From a virus: a stretch of 63,054 bases of DNA. The first letter of the stretch is position 1; every line of letters begins with the position of its first letter. Made by a program: the position numbers and the translations under genes. The notes beneath the pieces were generated by a model that saw nothing but the letters and a program-made list of their open reading frames with translations, searched no databases and was not told the origin of the DNA. Location: the IMG/VR virus record IMGVR_UViG_3300030108_005325, positions 1 to 63,054 of that record. One strand, given 5' to 3'. This document shows positions 50,093-58,311 of this stretch, one piece after another.

Positions 50093-51229
50093 ATGGAAAA
50101 CGTAGTAACCAAAGGAGCAAAACCTGCAGAGCCTATGCCAAAACTGACTACAGGTGGTACACCACCAACAGTTGAAGACTTAGGTGGACCAACTCCTGAA
50201 AATTATAAAGTAGATGATGATTCTGCAAAACTCAAAGATCCTTCAATGATTTTGAAGCAAGTTAAGGATATTGTCAACAAAGGGGCAAAACCTGCTGAAC
50301 CTATGCCAAAAGGAATGAAGGAAGAAGAGGTAGAAGTAGAAGGTGATGTAGTTGCTGAAGAAGAGCAAACTACTGAGGACCAGGCAGATGTTGTATCCGA
50401 AGAGGAGACTACAGAATCCGAAGAGCAAGAAATTGTTGCCGAGGAAGAATCTTCTGAAGAGGAAGAGGTTGTAGCCGAAGAGCAAATCGAAGATTCAATT
50501 GATGTAGAAGAAGATCTTACTGCATTACTTGAGGGCGAGGAGTTATCTGAGGAGTTTCAAAATAAGGCACGTACTATTTTTGAAGCAGCAATAAAAACAA
50601 AGATTTCAGAAGTCAAATCTGAACTACAAGAGCAATACGAAAAAACTATTGTAGAAGAAGTTGCTTCTGTTAAGGCAGAACTTGCCGAGCGTGTAGATGC
50701 ATATCTTGAGTATGTGTCTGACGAATGGATGTCTGAGAACAAACTTGCTGTTGAAGCAGGTCTTAAGACAGAAATGACAGACTCATTCTTAACAGGAATG
50801 AAGAGTCTATTTGAAGATCATTATGTAACAATCCCTGAAGACAAATACGATGTACTTAATAGCATGGTAGAAAAACTTGATGAAATGGAAGGAAAACTCA
50901 ACGAGCAGATTAATAAAAACGTTGCTCTTAATAAGAGATTAGCAGAATCAACTTCTGATGTCATCTTAGCAGATGTATCTGAGGGTCTTGCTGTAACACA
51001 GAAAGACAAACTTGCAACTCTCGCCGAAAATGTTGAGTTTGATGGTGAAGACAACTATCGTGAGAAGCTAGTTACACTGAGAAATTCTTATTTCCCATCT
51101 AATCCTGGCACTCCAACAGAAAAATCAGAAAACTTATCCGAAGGTGCGGAAACAGGTCATCAGCAACCAGCAGTCACTGGTTCGATGGAATCCTACCTCA
51201 ACGCGATAAGAAGATCTGTTAAAAAGTGA
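50093..51229 (+). CDS. gp22: Prohead scaffold protein gp22
   Basis: 378 residues (T4 269). The N-terminal ~140 residues are extremely acidic with two copies of K-G-A-K-P-A-E-P-M-P-K (7-17 and 63-73). The rest is the helical scaffold core (A-Y-L-E-Y-V-S-D-E-W-M, then L-F-E-D-H-Y-V-T-I-P). Several L-x-E sites would be cut by gp21. The duplicated acidic N-terminus is the main difference from T4. Position between 21 and 23 as in T4. Confidence 0.9.
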   Translation: MENVVTKGAKPAEPMPKLTTGGTPPTVEDLGGPTPENYKVDDDSAKLKDPSMILKQVKDIVNKGAKPAEPMPKGMKEEEVEVEGDVVAEEEQTTEDQADVVSEEETTESEEQEIVAEEESSEEEEVVAEEQIEDSIDVEEDLTALLEGEELSEEFQNKARTIFEAAIKTKISEVKSELQEQYEKTIVEEVASVKAELAERVDAYLEYVSDEWMSENKLAVEAGLKTEMTDSFLTGMKSLFEDHYVTIPEDKYDVLNSMVEKLDEMEGKLNEQINKNVALNKRLAESTSDVILADVSEGLAVTQKDKLATLAENVEFDGEDNYREKLVTLRNSYFPSNPGTPTEKSENLSEGAETGHQQPAVTGSMESYLNAIRRSVKK

Positions 51230-51238
51230 TTTTTATAC

Positions 51239-51246
51239 TATAAATC
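51239..51246 (+). promoter_or_regulatory. Candidate late promoter for gene 23
   Basis: TATAAATC, one base off the common element, 24 nt before the capsid gene ATG. The spacing equals that of genes 20 and 67. Confidence 0.55.
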
Positions 51247-51270
51247 AAACTTAAAATAAGGTAAAATTAA

Positions 51271-52704
51271 ATGCAAACCCCAAATTCTGATCATCTTCAG
51301 GAGAAGTGGGCACCGCTATTAGACTACGAAGGTTTAGATCCAATCAAAGATCCACATCGTAGAGCAGTGACCGCAGCACTCTTGGAGAACCAAGAACAAG
51401 CAATTAGAGAAGAAAGAGAGTTTCTTTCCGAGACACCAACAAACAGCACAAGTTCAAATGGTGCAACAGCAGGTTTTAGTGGAGCATCTTCACTAGCCAG
51501 TGGTCCAACAGCAGGTTTCGATCCTGTATTAATCAGTCTAATCAGACGTTCAATGCCAAACTTGGTCGCTTATGACCTTGCTGGTGTACAACCAATGACA
51601 GGACCAACAGGTCTTATCTTCGCGATGCGTTCACGCTTCGAGAACATGACTGGTCCTGAGGCACTATTCAATGAAGCAGATACTGCATTCTCAGCAGTTA
51701 GTTCTTCTGGTGCTGTTGGTGACGTTGGTAACCCATACGTATCAGGTTCAGACGGAGTTTCCGTTGGTTTCGGTACAACTGGTGGTTCAAGTCAGTCATC
51801 TGACCCATCTGCTTTAAACCCAAGTTCAGCTTCTACTCAGTTAGCATATAAGACTGGTCGTGGTATGGATACCGAGAAGGCAGAATCTCTTGGTACAGAA
51901 AGTCGTGAGTTCCGTCAAATGGGATTCAGCATCGAGAAAGTTACTGTGACTGCGAAGTCCAGAGCACTCAAAGCTGAGTACAGTTTAGAACTTGCACAAG
52001 ACCTTAAGGCAATTCACGGATTGAATGCAGAGGCAGAATTAGCAAACATTCTCTCAACAGAGATTCTTGCTGAAATCAACAGAGAAGTTATTAGAACTAT
52101 CTACAAGTCTGCTGAAACTGGTGCAGCAAGTAACGTTGCAACTGCTGGAACATTCGATCTTGATACCGATTCAAACGGTAGATGGTCTGTTGAGAAGTTC
52201 AAAGGTCTCATCTTCCAGATGGAAAGAGATGCAAACGCAATCGCACAAAGAACTCGTAGAGGAAAGGGTAACATGATCCTTTGTTCTGCTGATGTTGCAT
52301 CTGCACTAACAATGGCTGGTGTTTTAGATTACACTCCTGCTCTTAATGCAAACCTTAACGTTGATGACACAGGTAACACATTTGCTGGTGTTCTTCAAGG
52401 TAAGTACAGAGTGTATATTGACCCATTCTCATCTAACCAAACAACTTCAGTTGGTACTCAGTACTATGTTATTGGTTACAAAGGTACATCTCCTTACGAC
52501 GCTGGTTTATTCTATTGCCCTTACGTTCCACTACAGATGGTAAGAGCAGTGGGAGAAAACACCTTCCAGCCAAAAATTGGCTTTAAGACTCGTTACGGAA
52601 TCGTAGCAAACCCATTCGCTGAAGGAACAACTCAAGGACTTGGTAGAATCACTGCTAATAGCAACAGATACTACAGAAGAGTTACAGTTAAGAACCTAAT
52701 GTAA
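51271..52704 (+). CDS. gp23: Major capsid protein gp23
   Basis: 477 residues (T4 521). HK97-fold capsid protein. F-L-S-E54-T-P is a probable gp21 cleavage site, removing the N-terminal 54 residues. A-G-V-Q-P-M-T-G-P-T-G-L-I-F, M-G-F-S-I-E-K-V-T-V and K-A-E-Y-S-L-E-L-A-Q-D-L are the strongly conserved gp23 blocks. Codon choice is visibly more GC-rich than in its neighbours, consistent with very high expression. Followed by a strong terminator. Confidence 0.96.
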   Translation: MQTPNSDHLQEKWAPLLDYEGLDPIKDPHRRAVTAALLENQEQAIREEREFLSETPTNSTSSNGATAGFSGASSLASGPTAGFDPVLISLIRRSMPNLVAYDLAGVQPMTGPTGLIFAMRSRFENMTGPEALFNEADTAFSAVSSSGAVGDVGNPYVSGSDGVSVGFGTTGGSSQSSDPSALNPSSASTQLAYKTGRGMDTEKAESLGTESREFRQMGFSIEKVTVTAKSRALKAEYSLELAQDLKAIHGLNAEAELANILSTEILAEINREVIRTIYKSAETGAASNVATAGTFDLDTDSNGRWSVEKFKGLIFQMERDANAIAQRTRRGKGNMILCSADVASALTMAGVLDYTPALNANLNVDDTGNTFAGVLQGKYRVYIDPFSSNQTTSVGTQYYVIGYKGTSPYDAGLFYCPYVPLQMVRAVGENTFQPKIGFKTRYGIVANPFAEGTTQGLGRITANSNRYYRRVTVKNLM

Positions 52705-52725
52705 ATCTTAGTTTACATACTTTTC

Positions 52726-52755
52726 AAAGGGACTCATTGCGAGTCCCTTTTTTTT
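52726..52755 (+). terminator. Rho-independent terminator after gene 23
   Basis: AAAGGGACTC (52726-52735), loop ATTGC, GAGTCCCTTT (52741-52750) and five more T. Ten-base perfect stem, the best terminator in the late region. The -35 of the next promoter lies in its loop and 3' arm. Confidence 0.92.
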
Positions 52756-52765
52756 ATGCTATAAT
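52737..52765 (+). promoter_or_regulatory. Sigma70-like promoter embedded in the gene 23 terminator
   Basis: TTGCGA (52737-52742, in the terminator loop), a 17-nt spacer made of the stem and T-run, and TATAAT (52760-52765). A CTAAATA element follows at 52787-52793 but is only 8 nt from the ATG. It would restart transcription for the 52.8-56.4 kb genes. Confidence 0.6.
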
Positions 52766-52800
52766 TGATCATATAAACTCCGTTAACTAAATAGTTAAAA

Positions 52801-53046
52801 ATGGATTTTGAAAGAATGAAGTCGTTCAATAAATTTATCGAAGAGATGGCATCATCTGCCTTTGCATCTGGTGAAGAGCAACCACAACCAACAGCACTTC
52901 AAAAAGCAAAGGAAAAATTTGCTGCAAAAAAAGCAGCTGCTGTTGATAAAGTCAGTGAATTGAAAGATAAAGCAAAACAATTTGGTGGAAAAAAACTTGG
53001 CAAAGTCAAGACAAGATTCACTAAACAATCAGGGGAGAGAATGTAA
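52801..53046 (+). CDS. Small basic protein with F-x-x-F-I-E-E-M start (81 aa)
   Basis: Starts with an M-K-S-F-N-K-F-I-E-E-M helix, a short motif that opens many small T4-like virion proteins. A Lys/Ala-rich helical region (K-A-K-E-K-F-A-A-K-K-A-A-A) and a basic tail follow. Probably a head-packaged or structural protein. TAATG overlap with the next gene. Function not known. Confidence 0.65.
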   Translation: MDFERMKSFNKFIEEMASSAFASGEEQPQPTALQKAKEKFAAKKAAAVDKVSELKDKAKQFGGKKLGKVKTRFTKQSGERM

Positions 53047-53279
53047 TGCCCTATCATATTAAAAAAGGAAGTGTTTTAGGTTCTGCTGTTCCTACAGATG
53101 GTAGTGAATACTATGCGGGTGATAATCACTGGACAAATGTCTATGAGAATCGTAAAGTTTATACTAATAAAGCAGACGCTGACGCTCAAGCAGCAACAAC
53201 TGAAACAAGAACCTTAGGTGGTAAAACCTACAATTATCAACCAGTATGGTGGAAAAATAGTACTGTAGTTGAAGAATAA
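53046..53279 (+). CDS. Putative structural protein (77 aa)
   Basis: TAATG overlaps at both ends. Beta-type sequence rich in Tyr, Asn and Trp (H-W-T-N-V-Y-E-N-R-K-V-Y, T-Y-N-Y-Q-P-V-W-W-K-N). Similar short proteins precede the tail gene in marine phages. No T4 equivalent known to me. Confidence 0.65.
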   Translation: MPYHIKKGSVLGSAVPTDGSEYYAGDNHWTNVYENRKVYTNKADADAQAATTETRTLGGKTYNYQPVWWKNSTVVEE

Positions 53280-53827
53280 TGGCAAGAGCATACGCAAATC
53301 AAATTGAAAATCGCAATTTCCTATCACCGATAGGATTTCAATTTTCATTAAATAAAACTCCAAAGGTAACTTTTTTTAGTAACTCTGCACGTATACCAGA
53401 TATCTCATTAGGAACTGCAATTCAACCAGTGTATCTAAAAGATATCGACGTACCTGGCGATAAACTTTCGTATGGTGATTTTAATTTAAGATTTTTAGTT
53501 GATGAGAATTTGACTAACTACATGGCGATACATAACTGGTTGACAGGTTTAGGTTATCCAGAAAGCACAAAAGAGTTTAAAGATGCAACAACTGATGAAG
53601 AAGGACTGAGAGATAGAGAAGAAGTTTTTAGTGATGGTAGTTTATCAATCTTAAATAGTAATTTTAGACAGGTTGCTGTTGTCAAGTTTAAGGATTTATT
53701 TCCAGTATTTTTAACTTCACTTGAATTTGAAGCAACTGATACTGATGTAAACTACTTTACAGCAGAGGTTACTTTTAAGTATACTATCTACGAAATTGTT
53801 GGAGCAGACGGACGCACACCCTTATGA
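53279..53827 (+). CDS. gp3: Tail-tube-fold protein, gp3-like tail completion protein (182 aa)
   Basis: N-R-N-F-L-S-P-I-G-F-Q-F, then A-R-I-P-D-I-S-L-G-T-A and D-E-N-L-T-N-Y-M-A-I-H-N-W, resemble tail tube proteins. In marine T4-like phages the gene at this place (after 23, before uvsY) is annotated as gp3, the tube-terminating tail completion protein. T4 gp3 has 176 residues. The symbol rests on that context and size. A second tube-like protein such as a gp54/gp48 analogue remains possible. ATGA overlap with uvsY. Confidence 0.6.
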   Translation: MARAYANQIENRNFLSPIGFQFSLNKTPKVTFFSNSARIPDISLGTAIQPVYLKDIDVPGDKLSYGDFNLRFLVDENLTNYMAIHNWLTGLGYPESTKEFKDATTDEEGLRDREEVFSDGSLSILNSNFRQVAVVKFKDLFPVFLTSLEFEATDTDVNYFTAEVTFKYTIYEIVGADGRTPL

Positions 53828-54255
53828 ATCTTGAAAAAATTCAGGAGATGTGGGAAAGAGATTCACGCATCGATCCTGATAATCTACATGATGAATCACT
53901 CAAAATACCTCAACTTCACTCAAAGTATTATACAATCTACAATACAATCACATTATTGAGAGAGAAGGCAAGGGATTCTTATAACCGAATACGCTTAGAA
54001 AGATACAACTACTACACTGGAAAGGCACCAGCGGAGGTTTATGCTGCTGAACCATTTCCTTATAAGGTTAGAGAAAAGGATGCCATACAAAGGCATATGG
54101 ATGCCGATGAAAAACTAAATACAATTAACATGAAGATAAAATATTATGATACTACATTAAAATATCTTGAAGAAATCATTCGAATCATATCAAATCGCAC
54201 ATATCAAATTAAGAATGCAATCGAGTGGAATAAATTTCAAGCAGGTTTCAATTAA
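53824..54255 (+). CDS. uvsY: Recombination mediator UvsY
   Basis: 143 residues (T4 137). The N-terminal D-S-R-I-D-P-D-N-L-H, central R-L-E-R-Y-N-Y-Y-T-G-K-A-P-A-E and C-terminal I-S-N-R-T-Y-Q-I-K-N-A-I follow UvsY. It loads UvsX recombinase onto gp32-coated single strands. It lies close to uvsW as in T4. Overlaps at both ends. Confidence 0.88.
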   Translation: MNLEKIQEMWERDSRIDPDNLHDESLKIPQLHSKYYTIYNTITLLREKARDSYNRIRLERYNYYTGKAPAEVYAAEPFPYKVREKDAIQRHMDADEKLNTINMKIKYYDTTLKYLEEIIRIISNRTYQIKNAIEWNKFQAGFN

Positions 54256-54494
54256 TGGACGCAGAGTTACCAGAAGAAGAAAAGGTTCCATCTTGGAGTC
54301 TTGAACTTCGTATTGGAATCAAGGAAACAAAAATGTTGTATAATTGTATTCGAGTTTACTCAAATATAATTGATATTGATGATGAAGAAACAGAAGAGAA
54401 AGAATATTTCAATACTTTGAAGACTAAATTTTTCACAGTAATCACAGATTACGATTTTAAGAAACAGTTTCCTGATTCAAAAACAGACTTATAA
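54255..54494 (+). CDS. Hypothetical protein between uvsY and uvsW (79 aa)
   Basis: TAATG overlap with uvsY. Acidic with W-S-L-E-L-R-I-G-I-K-E-T-K and helical character. T4 also has small ORFs beside uvsW and uvsY (uvsW.1, uvsY.-1, uvsY.-2), but I cannot show homology to any of them. Possibly a helicase or recombination accessory factor by context. Confidence 0.65.
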   Translation: MDAELPEEEKVPSWSLELRIGIKETKMLYNCIRVYSNIIDIDDEETEEKEYFNTLKTKFFTVITDYDFKKQFPDSKTDL

Positions 54495-54528
54495 AACGTT
54501 AATATATACTTTATATTGACGTGAAGTT

Positions 54529-55992
54529 ATGTCTCATTTGAGCATATCCAAAAAGAATGAGGTAAATCTACAAGTAAAATCAGAAGCACACGTTTACTAT
54601 GAACTGTCTGATTACTTTACTTTTGATGTGCCTGGTGCTAAATTTATGCCACAGTATCGTAACAAATACTGGGATGGGAAGATTAGACTGTTTAGTAATC
54701 ACACAGGAGAGATATATGTCGGGTTACTTGATAAACTTATACAGTTTTGTGAAGACCACAACTATACTTACGAATTTGAAGACAACGAATATTACGGACT
54801 ACCGTTTCAAACGAATGAATTGATATCCAAAGAGGGAGTCAAGGATTACATGTATTCTATATGTAAGCACGTCCCCAGAGACTATCAGATAGAGGGAGTA
54901 TACGACGCTTTAAAACATAATCGAAAATTATTGATATCTCCAACTGCTTCTGGAAAGTCACTGATGATATACTCGATTGTGAGATACTACGTTGAAAAGA
55001 AACAAAATACTCTGATAGTTGTTCCGACGACTTCGTTAGTAGAGCAGATGTATAAAGACTTTGAAGATTATGGATGGGACGTTGGTTCATTTTGCCACAA
55101 AATATACGCAGGTAAAGAAAGAGAGACGAACTCTCAGGTAATCATTACAACTTGGCAATCAATCTACAAACTCCCCAGAAAGTATTTTGAGCGATTCTCT
55201 GTGGTAATCGGGGATGAGGCGCACCAGTTTAAATCGAAATCACTAATATCTATAATGACAAAACTTTCAGATGCCAAATATCGGTTTGGATTTACTGGCA
55301 CACTGGATGGAACACAGACACATAAGTGGGTCTTAGAGGGTTTATTTGGCCCGTCTTACAAAATTATTAAGACTGATGAGCTCATGAAGAAGGGTCATTT
55401 GGCAACATTGGATATAAATGTGCTTCTATTGAAACACTCACCGAATAAATTTGAAACATTTGAAGATGAAGTTCAGTATATTATCAGTCATGAAAAGAGA
55501 AATCGTTTCATTCGTAATCTTGCATTAGATCTCAAAGGAAATACTCTCATACTTTTTGCCAGAGTTGAAGCGCACGGACAACCATTGTATGAGATGATAA
55601 ATAATAAAAAGATTGATAATCGTAATGTCTTTTTTATTCATGGTGGAGTGGACACCGAAGACCGAGAAAAGGTTCGAGCAATCACTGAGAAGGAGAGCAA
55701 TGCTATTATCGTTGCCTCGTACGGCACCTTTTCTACCGGCATTAACATCAAAAATTTACACAATATAATCTTTGCATCACCTTCAAAATCAAGAATTCGA
55801 AACTTACAATCAATCGGAAGAGTTCTTCGAAAGGGTGATAAAAAATCCAAGGCAACTCTATATGATATTGCTGATGATATTAGATATAAAAGTCGAAAAA
55901 ACTACACACTGAATCACTTAATTGAAAGAATTAAGATTTATAACGAAGAAAACTTTAACTATGATATAATAAACGTACCAATCAAAGACTAA
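54529..55992 (+). CDS. uvsW: UvsW RNA-DNA and DNA helicase
   Basis: 487 residues (T4 503). Superfamily 2: P-T-A-S-G-K-S (138-144, motif I), D-E-A-H (229-232, motif II), F-T-G-T-L-D (motif III), then F-S-T-G-I-N and Q-S-I-G-R-V-L-R (motifs V-VI). The N-terminal ~90 residues match the small DNA-binding domain of UvsW (F-M-P-Q-Y-R-N-K-Y-W-D-G-K-I). It unwinds R-loops and branched DNA, switching replication to the recombination-dependent mode. The 34-nt gap before it has no obvious promoter. Confidence 0.94.
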   Translation: MSHLSISKKNEVNLQVKSEAHVYYELSDYFTFDVPGAKFMPQYRNKYWDGKIRLFSNHTGEIYVGLLDKLIQFCEDHNYTYEFEDNEYYGLPFQTNELISKEGVKDYMYSICKHVPRDYQIEGVYDALKHNRKLLISPTASGKSLMIYSIVRYYVEKKQNTLIVVPTTSLVEQMYKDFEDYGWDVGSFCHKIYAGKERETNSQVIITTWQSIYKLPRKYFERFSVVIGDEAHQFKSKSLISIMTKLSDAKYRFGFTGTLDGTQTHKWVLEGLFGPSYKIIKTDELMKKGHLATLDINVLLLKHSPNKFETFEDEVQYIISHEKRNRFIRNLALDLKGNTLILFARVEAHGQPLYEMINNKKIDNRNVFFIHGGVDTEDREKVRAITEKESNAIIVASYGTFSTGINIKNLHNIIFASPSKSRIRNLQSIGRVLRKGDKKSKATLYDIADDIRYKSRKNYTLNHLIERIKIYNEENFNYDIINVPIKD

Positions 55993-56396
55993 TGGAAGAG
56001 GAATTTTACAGCATTATCAAACTGGTATCAGGCGAAGAAATCTTTGCCTTGGTCTCTGTGGATGAGAATGATGAGAATCCAATTCTTGTGTTACAAAATC
56101 CTGTTGTAATTTCAACTGTGAATACACCTGGTGGAAGTATGATCAAAGTGAAACCTTGGTTGAACTTAACTGAAGAATCTATGTTTATGATTCGACTTGA
56201 TAAAGTGATCACAATGATTGAAGCAAAGGATCAAAAGTTAATTGATGTATATAATAATTACAATGAAGATACTGATGAAGAAGAATCCTTAGACGGATCC
56301 GTGATGCCTACTCCAAAAATGGGATATCTATCTTCAGTCAAAGATGCTCGTAAAGATCTTGAAGATCTCTTTAAGAAAGACATAAAAGATACTTAA
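55992..56396 (+). CDS. Sm-like fold protein (134 aa)
   Basis: TAATG overlap with uvsW. Residues about 6-75 have the strand pattern and motifs of an Sm/LSm-like barrel: I-I-K-L-V-S-G-E-E-I-F-A, then L-Q-N-P-V-V-I, and M-I-R-L-D-K-V-I-T. An acidic linker and a helical tail follow. Sm-like proteins bind RNA; here a role in RNA handling beside the late sigma gene is possible. I recall related proteins in other T4-like marine phages without assigned function. Confidence 0.65.
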   Translation: MEEEFYSIIKLVSGEEIFALVSVDENDENPILVLQNPVVISTVNTPGGSMIKVKPWLNLTEESMFMIRLDKVITMIEAKDQKLIDVYNNYNEDTDEEESLDGSVMPTPKMGYLSSVKDARKDLEDLFKKDIKDT

Positions 56397-56408
56397 TATT
56401 TCCTTCCA

Positions 56409-56474
56409 AACCTTACAAAGGTTATTGTACACAAAAAGACACACCTTGTCAAGCTCTTGATATTATGCTATACT
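56409..56474 (+). promoter_or_regulatory. Hairpin and sigma70 promoter for gene 55
   Basis: AACCTT(aca)AAGGTT (56409-56423), then TTGTCA (56446-56451), a 17-nt spacer and TATACT (56469-56474). The gp55 ATG is 32 nt downstream. The late sigma gene is thus under host-sigma70-type control, as an early/middle gene should be. Confidence 0.75.
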
Positions 56475-56505
56475 AAATTTAATTCTAAGAGAGTGTAATC
56501 CAGTT

Positions 56506-57021
56506 ATGCCAAAGAAAAGAACTGAACACTATGTAAACAACAAACAACTTTTAGAGGCACTTATTGTCTACCGTTCTTATGTCCAGAAGGCAAAAGACGT
56601 ATACATTGAAAAGTATGGGGAAGAACCACCGAAAGGTCCGTGGGAAGGTAAACCACCAATTCCAAATTACTTAGGTGAGTGTTTCCTCAAAATTGCTACA
56701 CATTTATCATACAAACCAAACTTCGTAAATTATATGTTCCGTGAGGACATGATATCAGATGGGATTGAGAATTGCGTTCAATACATTCATAATTTTGATC
56801 CTGAGAAATCAAAGAATCCTTTTGCTTACTTTACGCAGATTATACACTATGCATTTTTAAGAAGGATTCAAAAAGAGAAAAAACAATTAGATATTAAAAC
56901 AAAGATTATCGAGAAGACTGGTTTTGATGAAGTGATGGCAGTTGACGACAATGCAATGTCAGGAGAGAACAGTCAGTATAATCAAATCAAAGATTCAATC
57001 CAATACAGAGGTAACCGATAG
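56506..57021 (+). CDS. gp55: Late-transcription sigma factor gp55
   Basis: 171 residues (T4 185). Divergent sigma70-family region 2: I-S-D-G-I-E-N-C-V-Q-Y-I-H-N-F-D-P-E, followed by N-P-F-A-Y-F-T-Q-I-I-H-Y-A-F-L-R-R-I, which binds the core polymerase clamp and the TATAAATA element. No region 4. The C-terminus is polar (Q-Y-R-G-N-R), without the short hydrophobic sliding-clamp-binding end described for T4 gp55. The next gene begins 2 nt after the stop. Confidence 0.92.
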   Translation: MPKKRTEHYVNNKQLLEALIVYRSYVQKAKDVYIEKYGEEPPKGPWEGKPPIPNYLGECFLKIATHLSYKPNFVNYMFREDMISDGIENCVQYIHNFDPEKSKNPFAYFTQIIHYAFLRRIQKEKKQLDIKTKIIEKTGFDEVMAVDDNAMSGENSQYNQIKDSIQYRGNR

Positions 57022-57022
57022 A

Positions 57023-58057
57023 ATGCGTGTTGCCATCATCACAGATACACACTACGGTGCAAGAAAAGGTGCAAAGGGTTTGCATGATTACTTTCGTTTG
57101 TTTTATGATAACGTATTCTTTCCGACATTAGAGAGAGAAGGAATTGATACGATTATTCATATGGGAGATATGTTTGATAGTCGTAAGTCAATTGATTATC
57201 AAAGTCTTGAATGGTCAAGAGAAGTTGTCTTCGAACCGATGAAGAAGTATAAGGTATATGCAATCGTTGGTAATCATGATTGTTACTATAAGAATACAAA
57301 CTTTATCAATTCACCAGAATTACTTCTTCAAAACTATTCAAACATTGAAACTTATAGTTCGATTAATACGATCAATGTTGATGGATTAGACATCTTATTT
57401 GTACCTTGGATATGTAGTGAGAACTATCAAGAGTCTCTGGATGCCATTAAAGCGAGCCAGGCAAGAGTTGCGATGGGTCACTTAGAGTTGAATGGTTTCC
57501 GTGCTCATCGTGGTCATGTGATGGAAGACGGTATGGATACGAAGGTCTTTGATAAATTTGAAAAGGTATATTCTGGACACTATCATACAAGATCTGATAA
57601 TGGAAAAATATATTATTTGGGTAATCCATATGAGATGTATTGGAATGATGTAAATGATAAGAGAGGATTCCACATCTTTGATACGGAAACCCTTACTCAT
57701 AAGTCAATTAACAATCCTTATAAATTATTTTATAACATATATTATGAAGATACCAATTATAAACTGTTTAATGCGACTGAATATCAGAATAAAATTGTAA
57801 AAGTTATTGTCCGTCAGAAGACAAGTCCGAAAGAATTTGAAAAATTTATTGACAAACTTTATGGAGCAGGTGTACAAGATCTAAAAATTGTTGAAAACTT
57901 TGAGTTGAGCACGAATGAAAACTTTGATGTTGATGAGGATGAAAACACTCTTTCAATATTGAATCGTTACATTGATGAATCAGAATTTGATATTGACAAA
58001 GGTATCATTAAGAATATATTCAAAGACTTATACAGACAATCTTGCGAGGTAGAGTAA
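57023..58057 (+). CDS. gp47: Recombination nuclease subunit gp47 (Mre11-like)
   Basis: I place the start at 57023, giving 344 residues (T4 339). An upstream in-frame ATG lies inside gene 55. The calcineurin-like phosphoesterase motifs are all present: D8-T-H10, G-D-M-F-D (48-52), G-N-H-D (83-86) and S-G-H-Y-H (184-188). With gp46 it resects DNA ends for recombination-dependent replication. TAATG coupling to the next gene. Confidence 0.94.
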   Translation: MRVAIITDTHYGARKGAKGLHDYFRLFYDNVFFPTLEREGIDTIIHMGDMFDSRKSIDYQSLEWSREVVFEPMKKYKVYAIVGNHDCYYKNTNFINSPELLLQNYSNIETYSSINTINVDGLDILFVPWICSENYQESLDAIKASQARVAMGHLELNGFRAHRGHVMEDGMDTKVFDKFEKVYSGHYHTRSDNGKIYYLGNPYEMYWNDVNDKRGFHIFDTETLTHKSINNPYKLFYNIYYEDTNYKLFNATEYQNKIVKVIVRQKTSPKEFEKFIDKLYGAGVQDLKIVENFELSTNENFDVDEDENTLSILNRYIDESEFDIDKGIIKNIFKDLYRQSCEVE

Positions 58058-58311
58058 TGTTTATTCTTACATTAAGAGACAAAAAGGAACAGGGTGCATA
58101 CGCTGTGCAAGATGGTTATGGCAATCATGTGTTGTTTTTATTTGAAGAAGAAGACGATGCAGAAAGATATGCTATGATGTTGGAGAATGAAGAAGATAAA
58201 GAAATGGATTTAGTCGAAGTTGACGATGCACTTGCACTTCGGACGTGTAAGATGTATAATTATAAGTATTCGATAATTACTCCGAATGATATTGTGATAC
58301 CACCTAAATAA
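58057..58311 (+). CDS. DUF3110-like small protein between 47 and 46 (84 aa)
   Basis: TAATG overlaps at both ends tie it to the gp47-gp46 pair. The pattern F-I-L-T-L, then V-L-F-L-F-E-E-E-D-D-A-E-R-Y-A-M-M-L-E, resembles DUF3110, a short domain common in cyanobacteria. It ends with S-I-I-T-P-N-D-I-V-I-P-P. The domain's function is unknown. Its recurrence at this spot in cyanophages (my recollection) suggests a link to the nuclease complex and to a cyanobacterial host. Confidence 0.72.
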   Translation: MFILTLRDKKEQGAYAVQDGYGNHVLFLFEEEDDAERYAMMLENEEDKEMDLVEVDDALALRTCKMYNYKYSIITPNDIVIPPK

